The notes below the pieces were generated by a model. The model was given only the letters and a program-made list of their open reading frames with translations, ran no database searches and was not told where the DNA came from. A DNA stretch of 64,000 bases, from assembly GCF_000165395.2 (NCBI RefSeq), contig NC_010575.1, forward strand, positions 1,659,001 to 1,723,000, in the 5' to 3' direction. The position numbers and the translations under genes are program-made. The stretch's first letter is position 1. Every line of letters starts with the position of its first letter. This stretch comes from Babesia bovis T2Bo. Its lineage: Eukaryota; Apicomplexa; Aconoidasida; Piroplasmida; Babesiidae. This document shows, one piece after another, positions 45,676-57,196 of the stretch.

Positions 45676-46790
45676 TCATTCTGGTATAAAGGTCGCATCT
45701 ACATTTGCACGTGACGGTATTTCTGCATATTTATGTATTTCATTGCGGGGTTTAACTTACCGGTTACGACATCGTTAGGTTGCGATAACGTCTTGTTCCA
45801 GATGATAAGGTCTCCGCGCATAAGTCCTCGTCTTACTATTTGGCGTATAACGAAGCCATTTTGCTTAAGGAATTGCAGGTATGCTGTATTTAGATTATTG
45901 GTGTATACTCTGATTTCTGAGTATCCGAATCCCATGGCAAAGTTTTCCAAATGGTTCAGCATTTGGCTTCCTACTTTCATGTTCCTACACTTTTTGCTCA
46001 CTACTAGTCGTACCATCTGTGCGACGTTAGGCTGGTTCCTGTATGGCATAATACCGATACACCCTAGAATTTCATTTTCTTCACAGTTGGTTGGCGTCAA
46101 TACATCCTTCAGTTTCATTGTAGCTTCTACTTGTGTTGACATTTTTTTAAGGCTTGCTGAATTCTGTCCTTCAGTAGATATGTTGGACCTTGCACTTCCT
46201 TCGCCTTCCATTAATGAATGTGAAGACTCTGTGCCGGGATCTGTCCTTGGGCTTGCTATTGATTCCCTTTCTGAGTTATTCACTTCGTTAGACGCATGGG
46301 TTGATATTGACCGTGGTGTTGATGTGCTTTCCGATTTTTGTTCTGTGCCGTTTTCGGGTTCGCCATTCTTGGAGAAGTATCCCACCCAGAAGTTGGAACC
46401 GCTGGAGGTCCGATAAGTGTCATATACAGCATCCAAATCAGGGCAGGAGTGCTTGATATGTTTTTCGATTTCGAACCTTGCTCTGACATATAGGTATATA
46501 AGGAAGCATATGCAGAAGTATAGTAGGCTCCTTAGTGGCATTAAGAACGATATAATAAGCATGATAGCAATCAGATCATGCACATGCTGCACCACCCAGT
46601 AGATAATTGCTGGAAAAGTTTGTGATCTGAAGTGATCGAATAGTAGTTTCCTGATATACTTGTCATCTTCATCATTCATCTCTCGTATACGTAGAAACGA
46701 TTGATTTATTTTCTTTAAGGACGTTGTACGGCGTATATTGCGTGGCGTTGGCGCGTCGCGCTTCCGCAGTTTGCTGAGATAATGTAACAT
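45676..46790 (-). CDS. Membrane-anchored GNAT-family N-acetyltransferase
   Basis: Exons 45761-46790 and 45722-45676 across a 38 bp intron; 358 residues. The unspliced frame instead stops at 45699 with a different last ~19 residues. A basic N terminus is followed by one or two hydrophobic segments (LIAIMLIISFLMPLRSLLYF to FLIYLYV, ~75-105) and a Ser/Thr-rich linker. The C-terminal GNAT fold contains VRLVVSKKCRNMKVGSQML, the acetyl-CoA loop region, and VYTNNLNTAYLQFLKQNGF. The order of membrane segment then GNAT resembles NAT8/camello proteins, which acetylate lysines or cysteine conjugates in the ER. The linker is long and low complexity. The substrate is unknown. Confidence 0.75.
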
Positions 46791-47388
46791 ATTGTATCTG
46801 TTTCCTCGCGCCTCAGCGGTCTAGGTTTAAATTGGTCTAATTGACCTATGTTCCCTCCAGTTTCTATACACCAGTCAATTTCCTTATTTATAACGTTAAT
46901 ATTTTACATGACGTTGGTATTCTGGGTTAGTTTACAGAGTGCCTATTTGCGGTAGCAGATAATCAAGGTTGACCTGTCCTTGGGCATCATCCAAACGCCA
47001 GCTGGACATGAGTCCGTAATTAGCTATAAACGTGTGATTTTATGTGACGCTAGAGTGTCCGTGGAGTTTTATAGTGGGTGTATGCGGGGTAGTTATTGAC
47101 GTGATTTATTGTGTGCTGTGACGTTTATGTAATGTGTGTCCAGGGAATTGAACGGCACAGGAACGAATCATTGTGAAATCCTGTGTTATCATTGTTCTGT
47201 CTTAAAATTTCACGGTATATTAACATTTTGTACTGCAGTTCAGTAATAGTTTGTATCAGTGGTATCAGCCCAACTTTCCATTAACAGATGCATACACCCG
47301 ATCATTGCAGCAACCTTCTACTAATAATAGCATTCACTTTTCGCTTTTCTTTGCCTGCTGTTCATTTACGGCCCACTTTTTTGTAAAA
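46791..47388. promoter_or_regulatory. Divergent promoter region, GNAT / phosphoglycerate mutase
   Basis: About 600 bp of non-coding sequence between head-to-head genes. It should supply both promoters. No strong motif or repeat was noticed. Confidence 0.45.
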
Positions 47389-48337
47389 ATGATGACCCTT
47401 GTCGTGATTCGCCATGGTATGTGTTAGGTGTCTGTACGCAACAATATTGCTAGGCGAGAGCGCATGGAACTTGGAAAACCGCTTTTGCGGTTGGGTTAAC
47501 CAGCCTTTGACAAAGTGTGGTGAGAATGAGGCTAGGTATGTTTATAATTTTGATGTATGCATACATTCTTTAGGGAGGGTGGTGAAGCTTTGAAGAGGGA
47601 AGGCTTGACTTTTGGTGTTCTTTTCACTTCAGTTCTTGACCGTGCCATAAAGACTGCTGACATTGTTCTTGACATTCTTGGTCAGACTGGCATTCCTACT
47701 TTCAGGAGTTGGCGCCTAAATGAGCGCCACTACGGTGCTCTTCAGGGTCTTAATAAGGTTGAGACTGTGGAGAAGTACTCTTTAGAGCAGGTTAACCTTT
47801 GGAGGCGTTCTTACGACGTTCCTCCACCACCATGTGAGACTACTAGTGAGTATTACCCTGGTAACGACCCCAAGTACGCCGATATCCCTCGTGACGAAAT
47901 CCCTAATGGAGAGAGTCTTGAGCACTGTGTTAAGCGTGTGAAGCCTTACTGGGAGAACGACATTTTGCCAATGCTCAAGAAGGGCGAGCCAGTACTGATA
48001 GTCTGTAGGTTTTAAGTTTTTATAACCGGTTGTATGAAATGCGTGTTTTTGAAGTTGTAATCTAGTGTTATCACTGGGAATAACATTATTTCAGCTCACG
48101 GAAATGCTATCCGTTCTCTTATGAAGTTGTTTGACACTACCAACGAGGACGTCACTAAGTTGAATTTGCCTAATGGTGTTCCATTGGTATACAAGTTTTC
48201 TGAGGATATGAAGGTGGTTGAGAAGAAGTTCCTTCTTTCTGAGGAGGAGCTTAAGGTAGGTACCTTTGTGCATACTGCGGCATTGTATGCAGGCTCGCAT
48301 GGAGAAGATTGCAAACCAGGTCATCAAGAACAACTGA
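47389..48337 (+). CDS. PGAM: Phosphoglycerate mutase, cofactor (2,3-BPG)-dependent
   Basis: Five exons: 47389-47416, 47454-47535, 47574-48004, 48095-48255, 48293-48337; 248 residues. It contains [13 protein letters not shown] with the phosphohistidine (His9 or His8, depending on which of two adjacent Mets is used), the [16 protein letters not shown] motif, [11 protein letters not shown], and the second catalytic histidine in [11 protein letters not shown]. It ends [10 protein letters not shown]. The enzyme interconverts 3- and 2-phosphoglycerate in glycolysis, the main ATP source of blood-stage piroplasms. Exon 1 is only 28 bp and splits the RHG motif, so automatic annotation would easily lose the active site. 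Confidence 0.96.
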
Positions 48338-48394
48338 TTTCCACATAACCATACACGAATTCTTTCCCCAAAACGTCAAATATACATTCGCTTT

Positions 48395-48767
48395 ATGTTG
48401 TTCGTTATTGTTTTAGTGTGTAGTGCTACGACATCATCTCGCGGTATCACTAGATATAAATTTGTCAGGATGGGCATCGACTTTCTGTTATTACCATGCA
48501 TGGTAATTTCTGCATGGTTATCTTTTGTATTGTTTGTTCTTGGTCGTGCTATAAACAGCCCTGATCATTTGATTGCGGTACCGCAGGAGCTCAAGCGTTC
48601 CAAAGAAATCGCATCATACGTTACGGCATCGGTAAGATAAATTACAGTGTGTTAATATTTTACAGCTGCACATGTTAACGGCGTTTGCGTGCGCGTTTTT
48701 AAAGTATCGCAAGGCGCGGGTGGAGCTTCGAGTTGTGAATAACGCTCGTCCCACTATAGCCGATTAA
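48395..48767 (+). CDS. Small membrane protein of unknown function
   Basis: Two exons, 48395-48631 and 48666-48767; 112 residues. A hydrophobic N terminus (MLFVIVLVCSATTSS) may be a signal peptide. A strong transmembrane segment follows (LLLPCMVISAWLSFVLFVLG), and the second exon adds a third hydrophobic patch (LHMLTAFACAF) and a basic tail. I do not recognise the family. Its TAA overlaps the stop of the convergent hydrolase gene. It starts 57 bp after phosphoglycerate mutase on the same strand. Confidence 0.6.
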
Positions 48768-49922
48768 CCTTTTCTATTAATTCTCCATGTTGTACATAGT
48801 TTAAAAAACACCTCAATAGTACGGACATAAGCTTCTGGGTAATCCAATTGTATGTTGTTATGTCCAGCACCTGGTACCCACCATGTGCGGAGTAGGTCCT
48901 CTGGTTGTTTAATCAGTTCGATGCCAGGACGGCTGAACACGGGTACGCTATCATCGCATGATTCTTTGCTAGATTCCATATCAAATTGCAGGGTATAGTT
49001 TCCTTCGGGCATGAGTTCAGCATGTCGTACCTCAACCACGAAAGCTAGGTCTCGTGCGTGTTCGATCGGTATGATCCCATCAGATGTACCGTGTATAACA
49101 AGTGTCGGGTACAATGCCTTGCTCTTGAGGTACTCTATATTGGCGAAAGCATCGAATCGCGGCGTCTTCTTAACGTAGCCTACCTGTAACCTTATGGCTG
49201 ATGACAGTGGAGCGTCTAGAATAAGCCCGCCTATTGGATATTTCTCGGGCATGCTGGCCAAATAAGAGGATGGTACAGATCCTAGTGAGTTACCGTATAG
49301 GATGATCAGTTCCGGCTTTACTTTCAGCCAACTTCTGACATACTTGTATACGTGTTCGATATCACTGTAGAGGCACTTTTCAGCAGGTTCACCGTCAGAC
49401 AGCCCGTATCCGCTGTAGTCGTATGCCAGTATATCTACTCTTTGATTTCTGCAAAAATTGACGTACGCGGGAAACATATAGCCGATATCAGTGCTGTTGC
49501 CATGGCTGAAGACAACAAGTTCTCGGTCATTGTTGTAGCGTCCTTCGGATTTATCATTGGATGCCTTATCTCCCGCTAGCTGTATCAATACTGCCGATAT
49601 ATGTTTGCCAATACGGCCTGGTATGAATCTATGTCGCGCCTCAATGCCATGTGTTGATAGAGCGTTGCTGACGACCCGTGTAGGCCACAGCTTGGCGTCC
49701 AATACAAAATTACCGTTATCATCGAGTGTGTATCCCGGTCTTAGTGGTGGCTTGAACGCGGCTTTACTGATGATAGCGTCCCTAAGTCGGCTACGGTAGC
49801 GTTATCGAGGCGGTAGATCCGCTGACTTACCAAACGTGAATGCAGCCGTATAGACACAAGACACCACATTTATGACATCCTGTACTACTGCTTTGTTGTA
49901 TATCTCGCCGATGTGTAGACAT
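48764..49922 (-). CDS. ABHD17-like alpha/beta hydrolase (candidate protein depalmitoylase)
   Basis: Exons 49831-49922 and 48764-49790; 372 residues. The spliced N terminus is cysteine-rich (GCHKCGVLCLYGCIHVC), as in ABHD17 proteins, where such cysteines are palmitoylated and hold the enzyme at membranes. The fold shows VVFSHGNSTDIG (oxyanion region), DYSGYGLSDGEPAE, the nucleophile ILYGNSLGSVPS (usual GQSIG), an acid residue region in VIHGTSDGIIP and the catalytic His in PGAGHNNIQL. ABHD17 enzymes remove palmitate from proteins such as Ras. An insert of ~45 residues lies before the histidine. Without exon 1 the protein would lose the likely anchor. Confidence 0.82.
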
Positions 49923-50004
49923 TCTATACCCTAAAAGTTACTGGCGCCTTTGCCACGCACACACTGTCGCACGATAAGTACTATAGTGGACTAATATTAA
50001 TACA

Positions 50005-53000
50005 CTACTCAGTCTCTGAAAGAGGCGGTGTGCCTTCATCATGCATTGATCCGAATGGAAACAGCAACGCATCGGTCAAGGCGAATGACTGGGCGTGGAC
50101 CTCCTGGGCAACTATGTCACCAGGTTCATTGCGGTTCAGCTGGCATAACCGCTTAAGCAGTTTGAACTCCTGCCGCGAATCCACTATTGCTCGCATTGCC
50201 ATGGCGAATGCCGTGTGGAATGCATCGTACAGGTTCTTCTGCAACCCCGTGAGGTAGTGGAACGCCTCTTCGAATTGGCATACTAGTGTCAGTTGGTAAC
50301 GATCCGCCATCTGTCGCGCAGTATGCTCCACGTGTGATGACATGGCGTCAGTCCAATGCTTGTCGAATTCGTTAAGGGCGTCTTCCAGGCTATATATGCC
50401 TATCAGGTCCTCTACTCGATAGAACATCACGCGACGCTGTTCCATGCAATCTTTCCACCAGGCTACCCACGCCATGTGGACGTTGCAGAAGTTGATGTCC
50501 ACGTCTGCTCCATCGAGTATTCCCTTTGCAATTTGACCTAACGCAAATACTTCGCATAAACGTTCGTATGGCACATTGCTCTTCATAAGTGTCTTGAGTA
50601 ATACAGTACCGTTGCGATGCTGCATACGGTCTCCGAAAGCTGAACACACTCCACAGCTAAGAGCTTCGATGTTAACTCTATCGCTGGTGTCGGTGCTAGG
50701 TTTGGGTAGAATATAGGCGTCTGTGGAAGTCAATAGACCAATTTCCTCGGCGATCATGCCCAGGAGTGTTTCGGTGAAGCTGCCGTCATATTTCGTCGAT
50801 GAGTACACAAGTTGGATATATCGTTTACGGAACTCCGTGGCCAACGCCTTTGCTCCATGGAATCCGAATTTATGTACTGTAAACCCAACGATGCAGCAGT
50901 TATCTTCGGCTTCACGACGGTCAGCATTGTCATTGTGGAATGGATCTTGGGAGTATTTAACGGAGCACGGGGCGAATTTTTTACAAAGCAGGTCTATAAC
51001 CTTGCGTCCGCTTTTGAACTTGGTGCATGTTTCTTTATGTAGGCATTTTACCGGTGGGCATGATATACATGCATTGCATTCGAGTATGCATGTCCAGCTA
51101 TCACTGATCTTGTGGTAGCTTACCCACTGCATCGGTACCTGTGGTATGACTTCAGACAGCTTCTTGTCGACCATTTGCATCAGGGGCTCCACTAGGTCCA
51201 TGGTACCACGTTCAGCGGAGTTGTTTACGTACATCTTTAGGGTGTAGACACACTCCTCAAGGTTGCGCACTGATATGTTGACATAATCCTTTAACTCTGG
51301 GTACTGTGCCAATAGGTTACGTAAGGTCTGCCCTCCGGTATTTTCACCAGGCATTGGCAGATCCTTGTACAACCCTGGTAAAAGATCCCTGAGCTCTGCT
51401 ACCCATAAGTTGTGTCGTATCTTATATTGTTCCTTGGAAACCGACGTAGCACGACGGTCACTTGCAATATCAAATTTACGTTCACCGGCAAGGACTATCT
51501 TTCGTTTTCGTGCGGATAAATACGAATGCTCAACTGTGGTTGGCAATCCCATGGACTTTAGATCACCCTTAAATAGCTTGCGTTCGTCAAATTCGTCTAA
51601 TCCTACGTCGGACTCATCACCCATATCAGATCCGTCGGCGCTAACTAGTCCCAGTTCCTTTAGCAGCTTTTCATACCACGCCACTGCCATCATGTAGGAC
51701 GTCAGCATCCCGCGCTTAACAATTGAAAAGCTTTTCCGGAACATATCACCCTGGTGGCATTTGCAAACAGTCCAACATGAGCTCTTGACATCCAGTTGCA
51801 GTTCCAAGGGCAGGCTTGAAACCAGTATGTTGTACTCCGCGGCCTTGGTAAAGGCCCGCCACAACCCTAGTTTGGACACGTAAAAGTGCCGCCAGTAAGC
51901 GTCACTACGATATTTCTTCTGTATATACCCAACTGCGATGAAGCCATATTCCAAATTGTAGCGCACGTTGCCCAGGGCGTCAAGGCGCTCTAAAGCGCGT
52001 GATACAAACGGTTTCACTTTATTGTCAGACAGGTCCACAGCTGACATGTCAACATGCCGCCACCAGCAATGCCTCCAACTGCGGTACGAGGGCACTGTGC
52101 GCCATGCCTCTAGTGGTTCATTTGGCAACGTAATAAAGGCAGTATCTTCTTTCCTCGGCGATATTGCGGCGAATAACTCGTCGATACCGCCTCGGAGTGA
52201 CCTAGCGCGTAGTATCTGATGCTTCAGGTCGCCATAAGAGCAATGCTCTTCATGGTCTCCTTCAACGTCACCTGTGTAGCAGTGTACGACACCGCCTGTT
52301 AGATGACGGGAATGTGCTACTGTGATTGCGGTATGAGCGATGTTCGGGTGGATGGACTGCTTCTTTTCCTCTAGGGAATTAACAAAGTCGTGCATATCTG
52401 TTATTTCTTCTTCGTCCGTGCCATCGTCATGCAACATGCTACCATCAACTACCTCGTGTCGCGAAGCATCTGTTTTAACGCCTGTGACCCTGGTATCTTC
52501 AGTTGCACTGTTTTGCGATTTTTGGGTTCTAAACAGCTTACGCTGGCAGGAACACCAACATATATGCCCGCAGCTGAGGCACACAACCGAGCGCTTGAAG
52601 CCGTCAATGGGAACAACCTCCACACCATATTCATAAGGTCGTGTAAAATTATGTATCATACCACGTTCCTCGTAGAAACTCACTATCGCTGGTATCTTCG
52701 GGGCGTTCTCGCTCTTTTTTATGTTTGCGGAGGCAGCGAAGCAGTCTCCGATAATATCGCCATCCAAATTACTGTCCGAGCGAACGGATGTAGTTGTATC
52801 AATTCCCCAGTACGACGAATGGCGCATGAAGTCCATGGCACATCTGTCGCTACAGAAGCAACTGGTTATCTCATCCAGCTGTTGGAGAACTTCCTCCACC
52901 CGTTTGCTGTTTGAGTACTTCCGGTTGGCATTTGCACTGTTATGCTTGGCGGTGTGGACCTGGTACTCCTGGGTTAACAGCTGGAGCCACATGTTATTGG

Positions 53001-53556
53001 TGATCCAGCGGTCAACGCCGCTACTCTCGAAACCATCCCACAGGTTAGATAGTAACTTCACATAATTCTCGGTAGCTGCCAAATTCAAATAAATATTAAA
53101 CTTGTGACAATAAAAACGTTGTAAACCAAAACGACGATGCTTCCAACGAGGGTAACATTGACCCAGACAAACTATAAGCTCGTCCATGAGTTCCATGCGC
53201 TGGTATACGCTATAATCTGACAACGACCTACGGCGCTTGGGCTCGCTAACAGACGGTAACCTTAAATTAAATCGTGGTTTAGGTCTCATGCGGGCATCCC
53301 ATTGGTCGCCATCTTGACGTTGCAATTTTGACAGTGAATCCCTTGTCAATGCACTTGTGACCTTTGTTTCAGTGGATAGCAACTCGTCCAGGATAGGGTG
53401 ATCGCTGGAGCGATCGAAGAACATATTGTTGCTATCATTCTTCCGCATATGACGTCGGCGCTTGGTACCGATGACGACAGGATCATAGCGATTGGGAGAT
53501 TCGGATTCAGTGACAGAATCTATTCCGTATTTTACATAGCATCCATTTACTCTCAT
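50005..53556 (-). CDS. Large protein of unknown function (1183 residues)
   Basis: One uninterrupted exon. The N-terminal 120 residues are basic and low in hydrophobics (KRRRHMRK, SEPKRRRSLSDYS) and look disordered with nuclear-localisation-like clusters. Two cysteine clusters could bind zinc: CLSCGHICWCSC (~residue 328) and CNACISCPPVKCLHKETC (~830). Many Trp/Tyr-rich helical stretches follow. No signal peptide or transmembrane segment is evident. I do not recognise a catalytic motif or family. The absence of introns over 3.5 kb contrasts with its neighbours. Confidence 0.8.
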   Translation of the reverse strand: MRVNGCYVKYGIDSVTESESPNRYDPVVIGTKRRRHMRKNDSNNMFFDRSSDHPILDELLSTETKVTSALTRDSLSKLQRQDGDQWDARMRPKPRFNLRLPSVSEPKRRRSLSDYSVYQRMELMDELIVCLGQCYPRWKHRRFGLQRFYCHKFNIYLNLAATENYVKLLSNLWDGFESSGVDRWITNNMWLQLLTQEYQVHTAKHNSANANRKYSNSKRVEEVLQQLDEITSCFCSDRCAMDFMRHSSYWGIDTTTSVRSDSNLDGDIIGDCFAASANIKKSENAPKIPAIVSFYEERGMIHNFTRPYEYGVEVVPIDGFKRSVVCLSCGHICWCSCQRKLFRTQKSQNSATEDTRVTGVKTDASRHEVVDGSMLHDDGTDEEEITDMHDFVNSLEEKKQSIHPNIAHTAITVAHSRHLTGGVVHCYTGDVEGDHEEHCSYGDLKHQILRARSLRGGIDELFAAISPRKEDTAFITLPNEPLEAWRTVPSYRSWRHCWWRHVDMSAVDLSDNKVKPFVSRALERLDALGNVRYNLEYGFIAVGYIQKKYRSDAYWRHFYVSKLGLWRAFTKAAEYNILVSSLPLELQLDVKSSCWTVCKCHQGDMFRKSFSIVKRGMLTSYMMAVAWYEKLLKELGLVSADGSDMGDESDVGLDEFDERKLFKGDLKSMGLPTTVEHSYLSARKRKIVLAGERKFDIASDRRATSVSKEQYKIRHNLWVAELRDLLPGLYKDLPMPGENTGGQTLRNLLAQYPELKDYVNISVRNLEECVYTLKMYVNNSAERGTMDLVEPLMQMVDKKLSEVIPQVPMQWVSYHKISDSWTCILECNACISCPPVKCLHKETCTKFKSGRKVIDLLCKKFAPCSVKYSQDPFHNDNADRREAEDNCCIVGFTVHKFGFHGAKALATEFRKRYIQLVYSSTKYDGSFTETLLGMIAEEIGLLTSTDAYILPKPSTDTSDRVNIEALSCGVCSAFGDRMQHRNGTVLLKTLMKSNVPYERLCEVFALGQIAKGILDGADVDINFCNVHMAWVAWWKDCMEQRRVMFYRVEDLIGIYSLEDALNEFDKHWTDAMSSHVEHTARQMADRYQLTLVCQFEEAFHYLTGLQKNLYDAFHTAFAMAMRAIVDSRQEFKLLKRLCQLNRNEPGDIVAQEVHAQSFALTDALLFPFGSMHDEGTPPLSETE

Positions 53557-53791
53557 CGTGACTTCTCTTGAAGCATGGTGTTATCTCTTCCACGTAAACA
53601 ACCACCTGCACATTAACGTTCATGATTACTTATGGTCAGTCTTCTTTGTCAAAAAGGAAACTTTATTAGCGTAGGGAAAGTTTCTCCCTGGCATACTGCT
53701 GTTAAATACCAGTATGACGAAATTAAGCGCCGCGTATAGCACCAAATATCTACGACGCGAGCTGCAGTACAACGCGCAAATTATGGCGATA

Positions 53792-54293
53792 TTAACTATT
53801 AACGACAATCTTTATTAAGTCGAATATATGTTTGGTGAGTTTGGGCTCCGGAATCATAAAGATTTCAGAACAAGATCGTGGCCGCAATCCGGACTTGCAA
53901 GTTCGCCGCCCCGATACTTTTTCCAATGCCAGACATGCAGTGGTCATGGAAGCCAACATTGTAAGGATGCCAAACAGGCGATAAGAAATTATAAGCACGG
54001 CCTGTAAATGTGCACACCGATTTTTTCAACGTCTCCGGGTATATCGTGAAACGAGTCCACTACACATGTACGTATAACAGAGCCAATTGACCCGCATCTA
54101 TAGAGCGTATAATATTGACACATAATCTGGTGTATATGACCAAAAATGTATCATCACGGCTGCCAGCTTGGATTATTGTCCTAGCTGTATATTTATGGGC
54201 TGGCACCGTTCTGAACCGTGTGATCACCTTATCGATCTTATGAATCCAGAGATGTACGCTTGACAAATGATGAAGTTTGCCAGTAGTGCGCAT
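53792..54293 (-). CDS. Possible small membrane protein
   Basis: Tentative two-exon model: 54072-54293 and 53792-54001, about 143 residues. The junction would fuse GQLALLY to AVLIISYRLFGILTMLAS, giving one long hydrophobic segment, which is why I prefer it to two separate ORFs. It is followed by a Cys/Arg-rich tail. An alternative splice could extend it to 53626. Its first ~27 bases overlap the 5' end of the plus-strand gene at 54267 if that gene uses its first ATG. No family is recognised. Confidence 0.35.
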
Positions 54294-54954
54294 CGCACTA
54301 TGTTCTTGCGCATGGTATCTTTGCAAATAAAATGTAACTTGCTAAGGCGATTCGGGGGAGTGCGTCAAGAGGAGTGTCGACTCCTGCGCTCCAAAACGGC
54401 GCGCCAGCTTATCCTTCACTGGGCATCGGACATTGTAGACCGTCTACCAGCAGACAGCGACCAACAGGCGGCCTTCGTCGCTAGGGAGTCGCAAAAAATA
54501 CCCGAAAACGTACTTAACCAAGACGATGTATCGGTATGTCACTATCCCAGGCGTATATCTTGCACAGGCTTTATTGCGCAACGATGCGGGTTTGAAGTGG
54601 CTCGTATCGCGTCTAGAGGACAGCGATGCCATGGTACCGAAACCGTACTTTCCATCTGTCCTCAGGCACAATATGATGCAGTATCCATTTAAACCTTACG
54701 ACATTAACAAATCACGGCATCTGTATGGACTTCTGAAGTTTCCCTTCTACAGCCTGACTGCAGACGTCAATAGGACCGCCTCGGAGAAGTTCACGGGGCT
54801 CCAGGACCCCGTGATGCCAAACGAATGCACTGTCCCGGGGGAGCACAATATCGCATCAGACCACATTTACCAAGATGGCGGCACACTAGCCACGTCGAAC
54901 TATATATACGCACCCAGTGAACTGGAAACTGGTCTGGGTGGCAATATGATTTAA
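54267..54954 (+). CDS. Protein of unknown function
   Basis: Exons 54267-54533 and 54568-54954 across a 34 bp intron; 217 residues. The N terminus is basic and amphipathic (MMKFASSAHRTMFLRMVSLQ, then LLRRFGG) and could be a mitochondrial presequence. The middle is charged and helical. The C-terminal half has Pro/Tyr-rich text (KPYFPSVLRHNMMQYPFKPYD). I recognise no family. A later Met (54300) would avoid overlap with the minus-strand model. Confidence 0.6.
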
Positions 54955-55059
54955 TCAGTTCCCTGAGACACTACAGTGGAATGTGACCAAAACTGTAACT
55001 AGCATTTAAAAGATTAACACGGTTCCATACAGTAGATTTGTGTAGTTACCAAGTATAGC

Positions 55060-57060
55060 TCAAAGGCTATCCTTGTCACGCTTGGTGTATCTGTCTATAG
55101 CTAGACGTGCCTTTAGGGTTTTTATGCGTACCCATAATGAGACGTTGTCCCAGGTACTGAGTAATCCTGAATTGTTGCCCTCGGGGCTGCGAGCGTTGCG
55201 ATATTGCTTGTGTTCCAGGAGTGCAACGGCCTTGTGACGAGTGTCGCCGTCAGCGCTGAAAATAGCAACCAAAGGATATAGACAATCCATGTCACCACCC
55301 TTGAACCCTTTTGAGTACAGGTCGAGGGCCACCTGGTGTTGACCATCCTGCTCTGCGATACGGCCCAGCAGCCTCAATGACTGGACACTGCCCTGTTTCA
55401 AACATTGTACCAATGCAGTCTTTGCTATACGCGAGGCGTTTTGAATTTGGCGGAGGCCCCTACCAAGCAGGTACAACTGCCCTACGTTGAATTGCCCTGC
55501 CTGGATACCTACAAACGCAGCAATGGTGTTGTGTAAAAAGCTGCTGAGGTAGTCTTTCTGGAGGTAGGAGTGGAATGAGTCGCGCAGTGTAACAATGGCA
55601 AATGACGATTCAGCCAATGATTTATAATTCAGGGCTGCCCTAGTCAAATTCGGCTTTACTCCAATACCGGATTCTAGCAAATCAGCCTCACGAAGCAGGG
55701 CGTGGGTCAAGCCATAATCAGCGGCAGCACTGTACATGGCCAGGGCCCTTAACATCAACTTGGGTGACTTGTCACCAGTAAGCGATTTAGCACGCCGGGC
55801 AAATATCTCACCCATGAAATACATAGCTTCGGGTACTTCGTGACGAGCAGCCTGGGAAAAATACTTAATGGCTAATTTCTCATCACGTGCTATGGGCTTG
55901 CCTTCCTGGGGGTTAGGAACTCCACGGTAATATATGTAGCCTAGGAATTTAGCTGCTTCGTTATCACCTTGCTTAGCTGCTAGCTTAAGGTGATCCACTG
56001 CCTTCTCTGCATTCTGACGTACACCAATACCGTTCAAGTAACATAAACCAATGTCACGTGTGGCAGCTACCACGCCCTTGTTACTAGCGTTCTTGTATAA
56101 GTTAGCAACGGCCTCTTCAGCTCCCGGGTCCTCTTCCATTAGCTTGGCCATCTCGTACATCGCGAGGCCGTCACCGCCACCAGCCTTAGATTCCCAATAC
56201 TTCAGGGACTCTTTGCGCTGCGCGGAGTCGGTATGCGAATGCTGCGACTGGGCAAGGCTGAACGACTGGATTGACTTGGGACTAATTATCATATCCTCAG
56301 TAGGTACCATGTAACTTAAATTATCACTCTGGATGCGATTCATTCGATAAGCCTTCTTGTATAATGCAATCGATGCTCTGACGTCACGTGAGCAACCTAT
56401 GCCAAAGAGCTTGCGGTAACCGAGGGCAAGAATAGCCGGAACATAACCAACGGACGCAGCGCGACGCAGCAGATTACCAGCCTTCTGAGGGTCAGGCGTC
56501 AATGGACCTTCACCCTCAATGGTGTATATGAAACTGGCATAAAACATAGACGGACCATGATCATACTCAGTAGCCTTCAAAAACAACTCCTTAGCCTTTG
56601 CAACATCGCGCTGACGCCAAAAGTAATATGAGTCAACACCTGTGGATCTTTATGAGCTATAGACTTTTACCCACCAAATAGATGTATCTTCCCAAGTTCG
56701 TACCAACATTGAACTGTGATACTGTCACGTGGACCTTCAGCAAGCTGTTGACACATAATTAGATAGACAGAGCACAATACCTCTTGAAACAGCTTCATGG
56801 CACCCTTGGGGTTATCTTCACTCGGGCTTGTGCCATATCTGTTGGACATAAGTAACGAAGGCTGATGGTACACCTACCGGATGGCCATGGCATCATTGAG
56901 CTTTCTGACGCGCTCAGCAGCTGGGAAATACGTGATTCGTCATTCAATAATAGAGCTTACCTGGCTCCCATTGCTTACATTCGACCTTCTGTAGAAAATC
57001 AGACCTTATAGACACGGTCGTAAACACGAGCGCCGCAAAGACAGCTCTGAATAGCCGCAT
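55060..57060 (-). CDS. SEL1L/Hrd3-like Sel1-repeat protein (ER-associated degradation)
   Basis: Exons: 56961-57060, 56878-56920, 56781-56838, 56675-56744, 55060-56639; 616 residues. Exon 1 gives a signal peptide (MRLFRAVFAALVFTTVSI). Sel1/TPR-like repeats then follow: AGNLLRRAASVGYVPAILALG, AVDHLKLAAKQGDNEAAKFLGYIYYRG, AIKYFSQAARHEVPEAMYFMG and ALAMYSAAADYGLTHALLREA, with AGQFNVGQLYLLGRGL near the end. Sel1-repeat proteins with signal peptides are the SEL1L/Hrd3 adaptors that bring misfolded proteins to the Hrd1 ubiquitin ligase. I see no clear C-terminal membrane anchor, so Hrd3 function is inferred. Confidence 0.8.
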
Positions 57061-57196
57061 TGCAAAGCCTCGTTACCAGCAAAAAACAAAATGTGTACAT
57101 TGAATTGTATATACATCTAATGAAATACAACATGTTCTATTGAACATTAAAAGTGTGTCCAGCAATGTTGCGGAATCAAGGTAGTGTGTGACTCAA

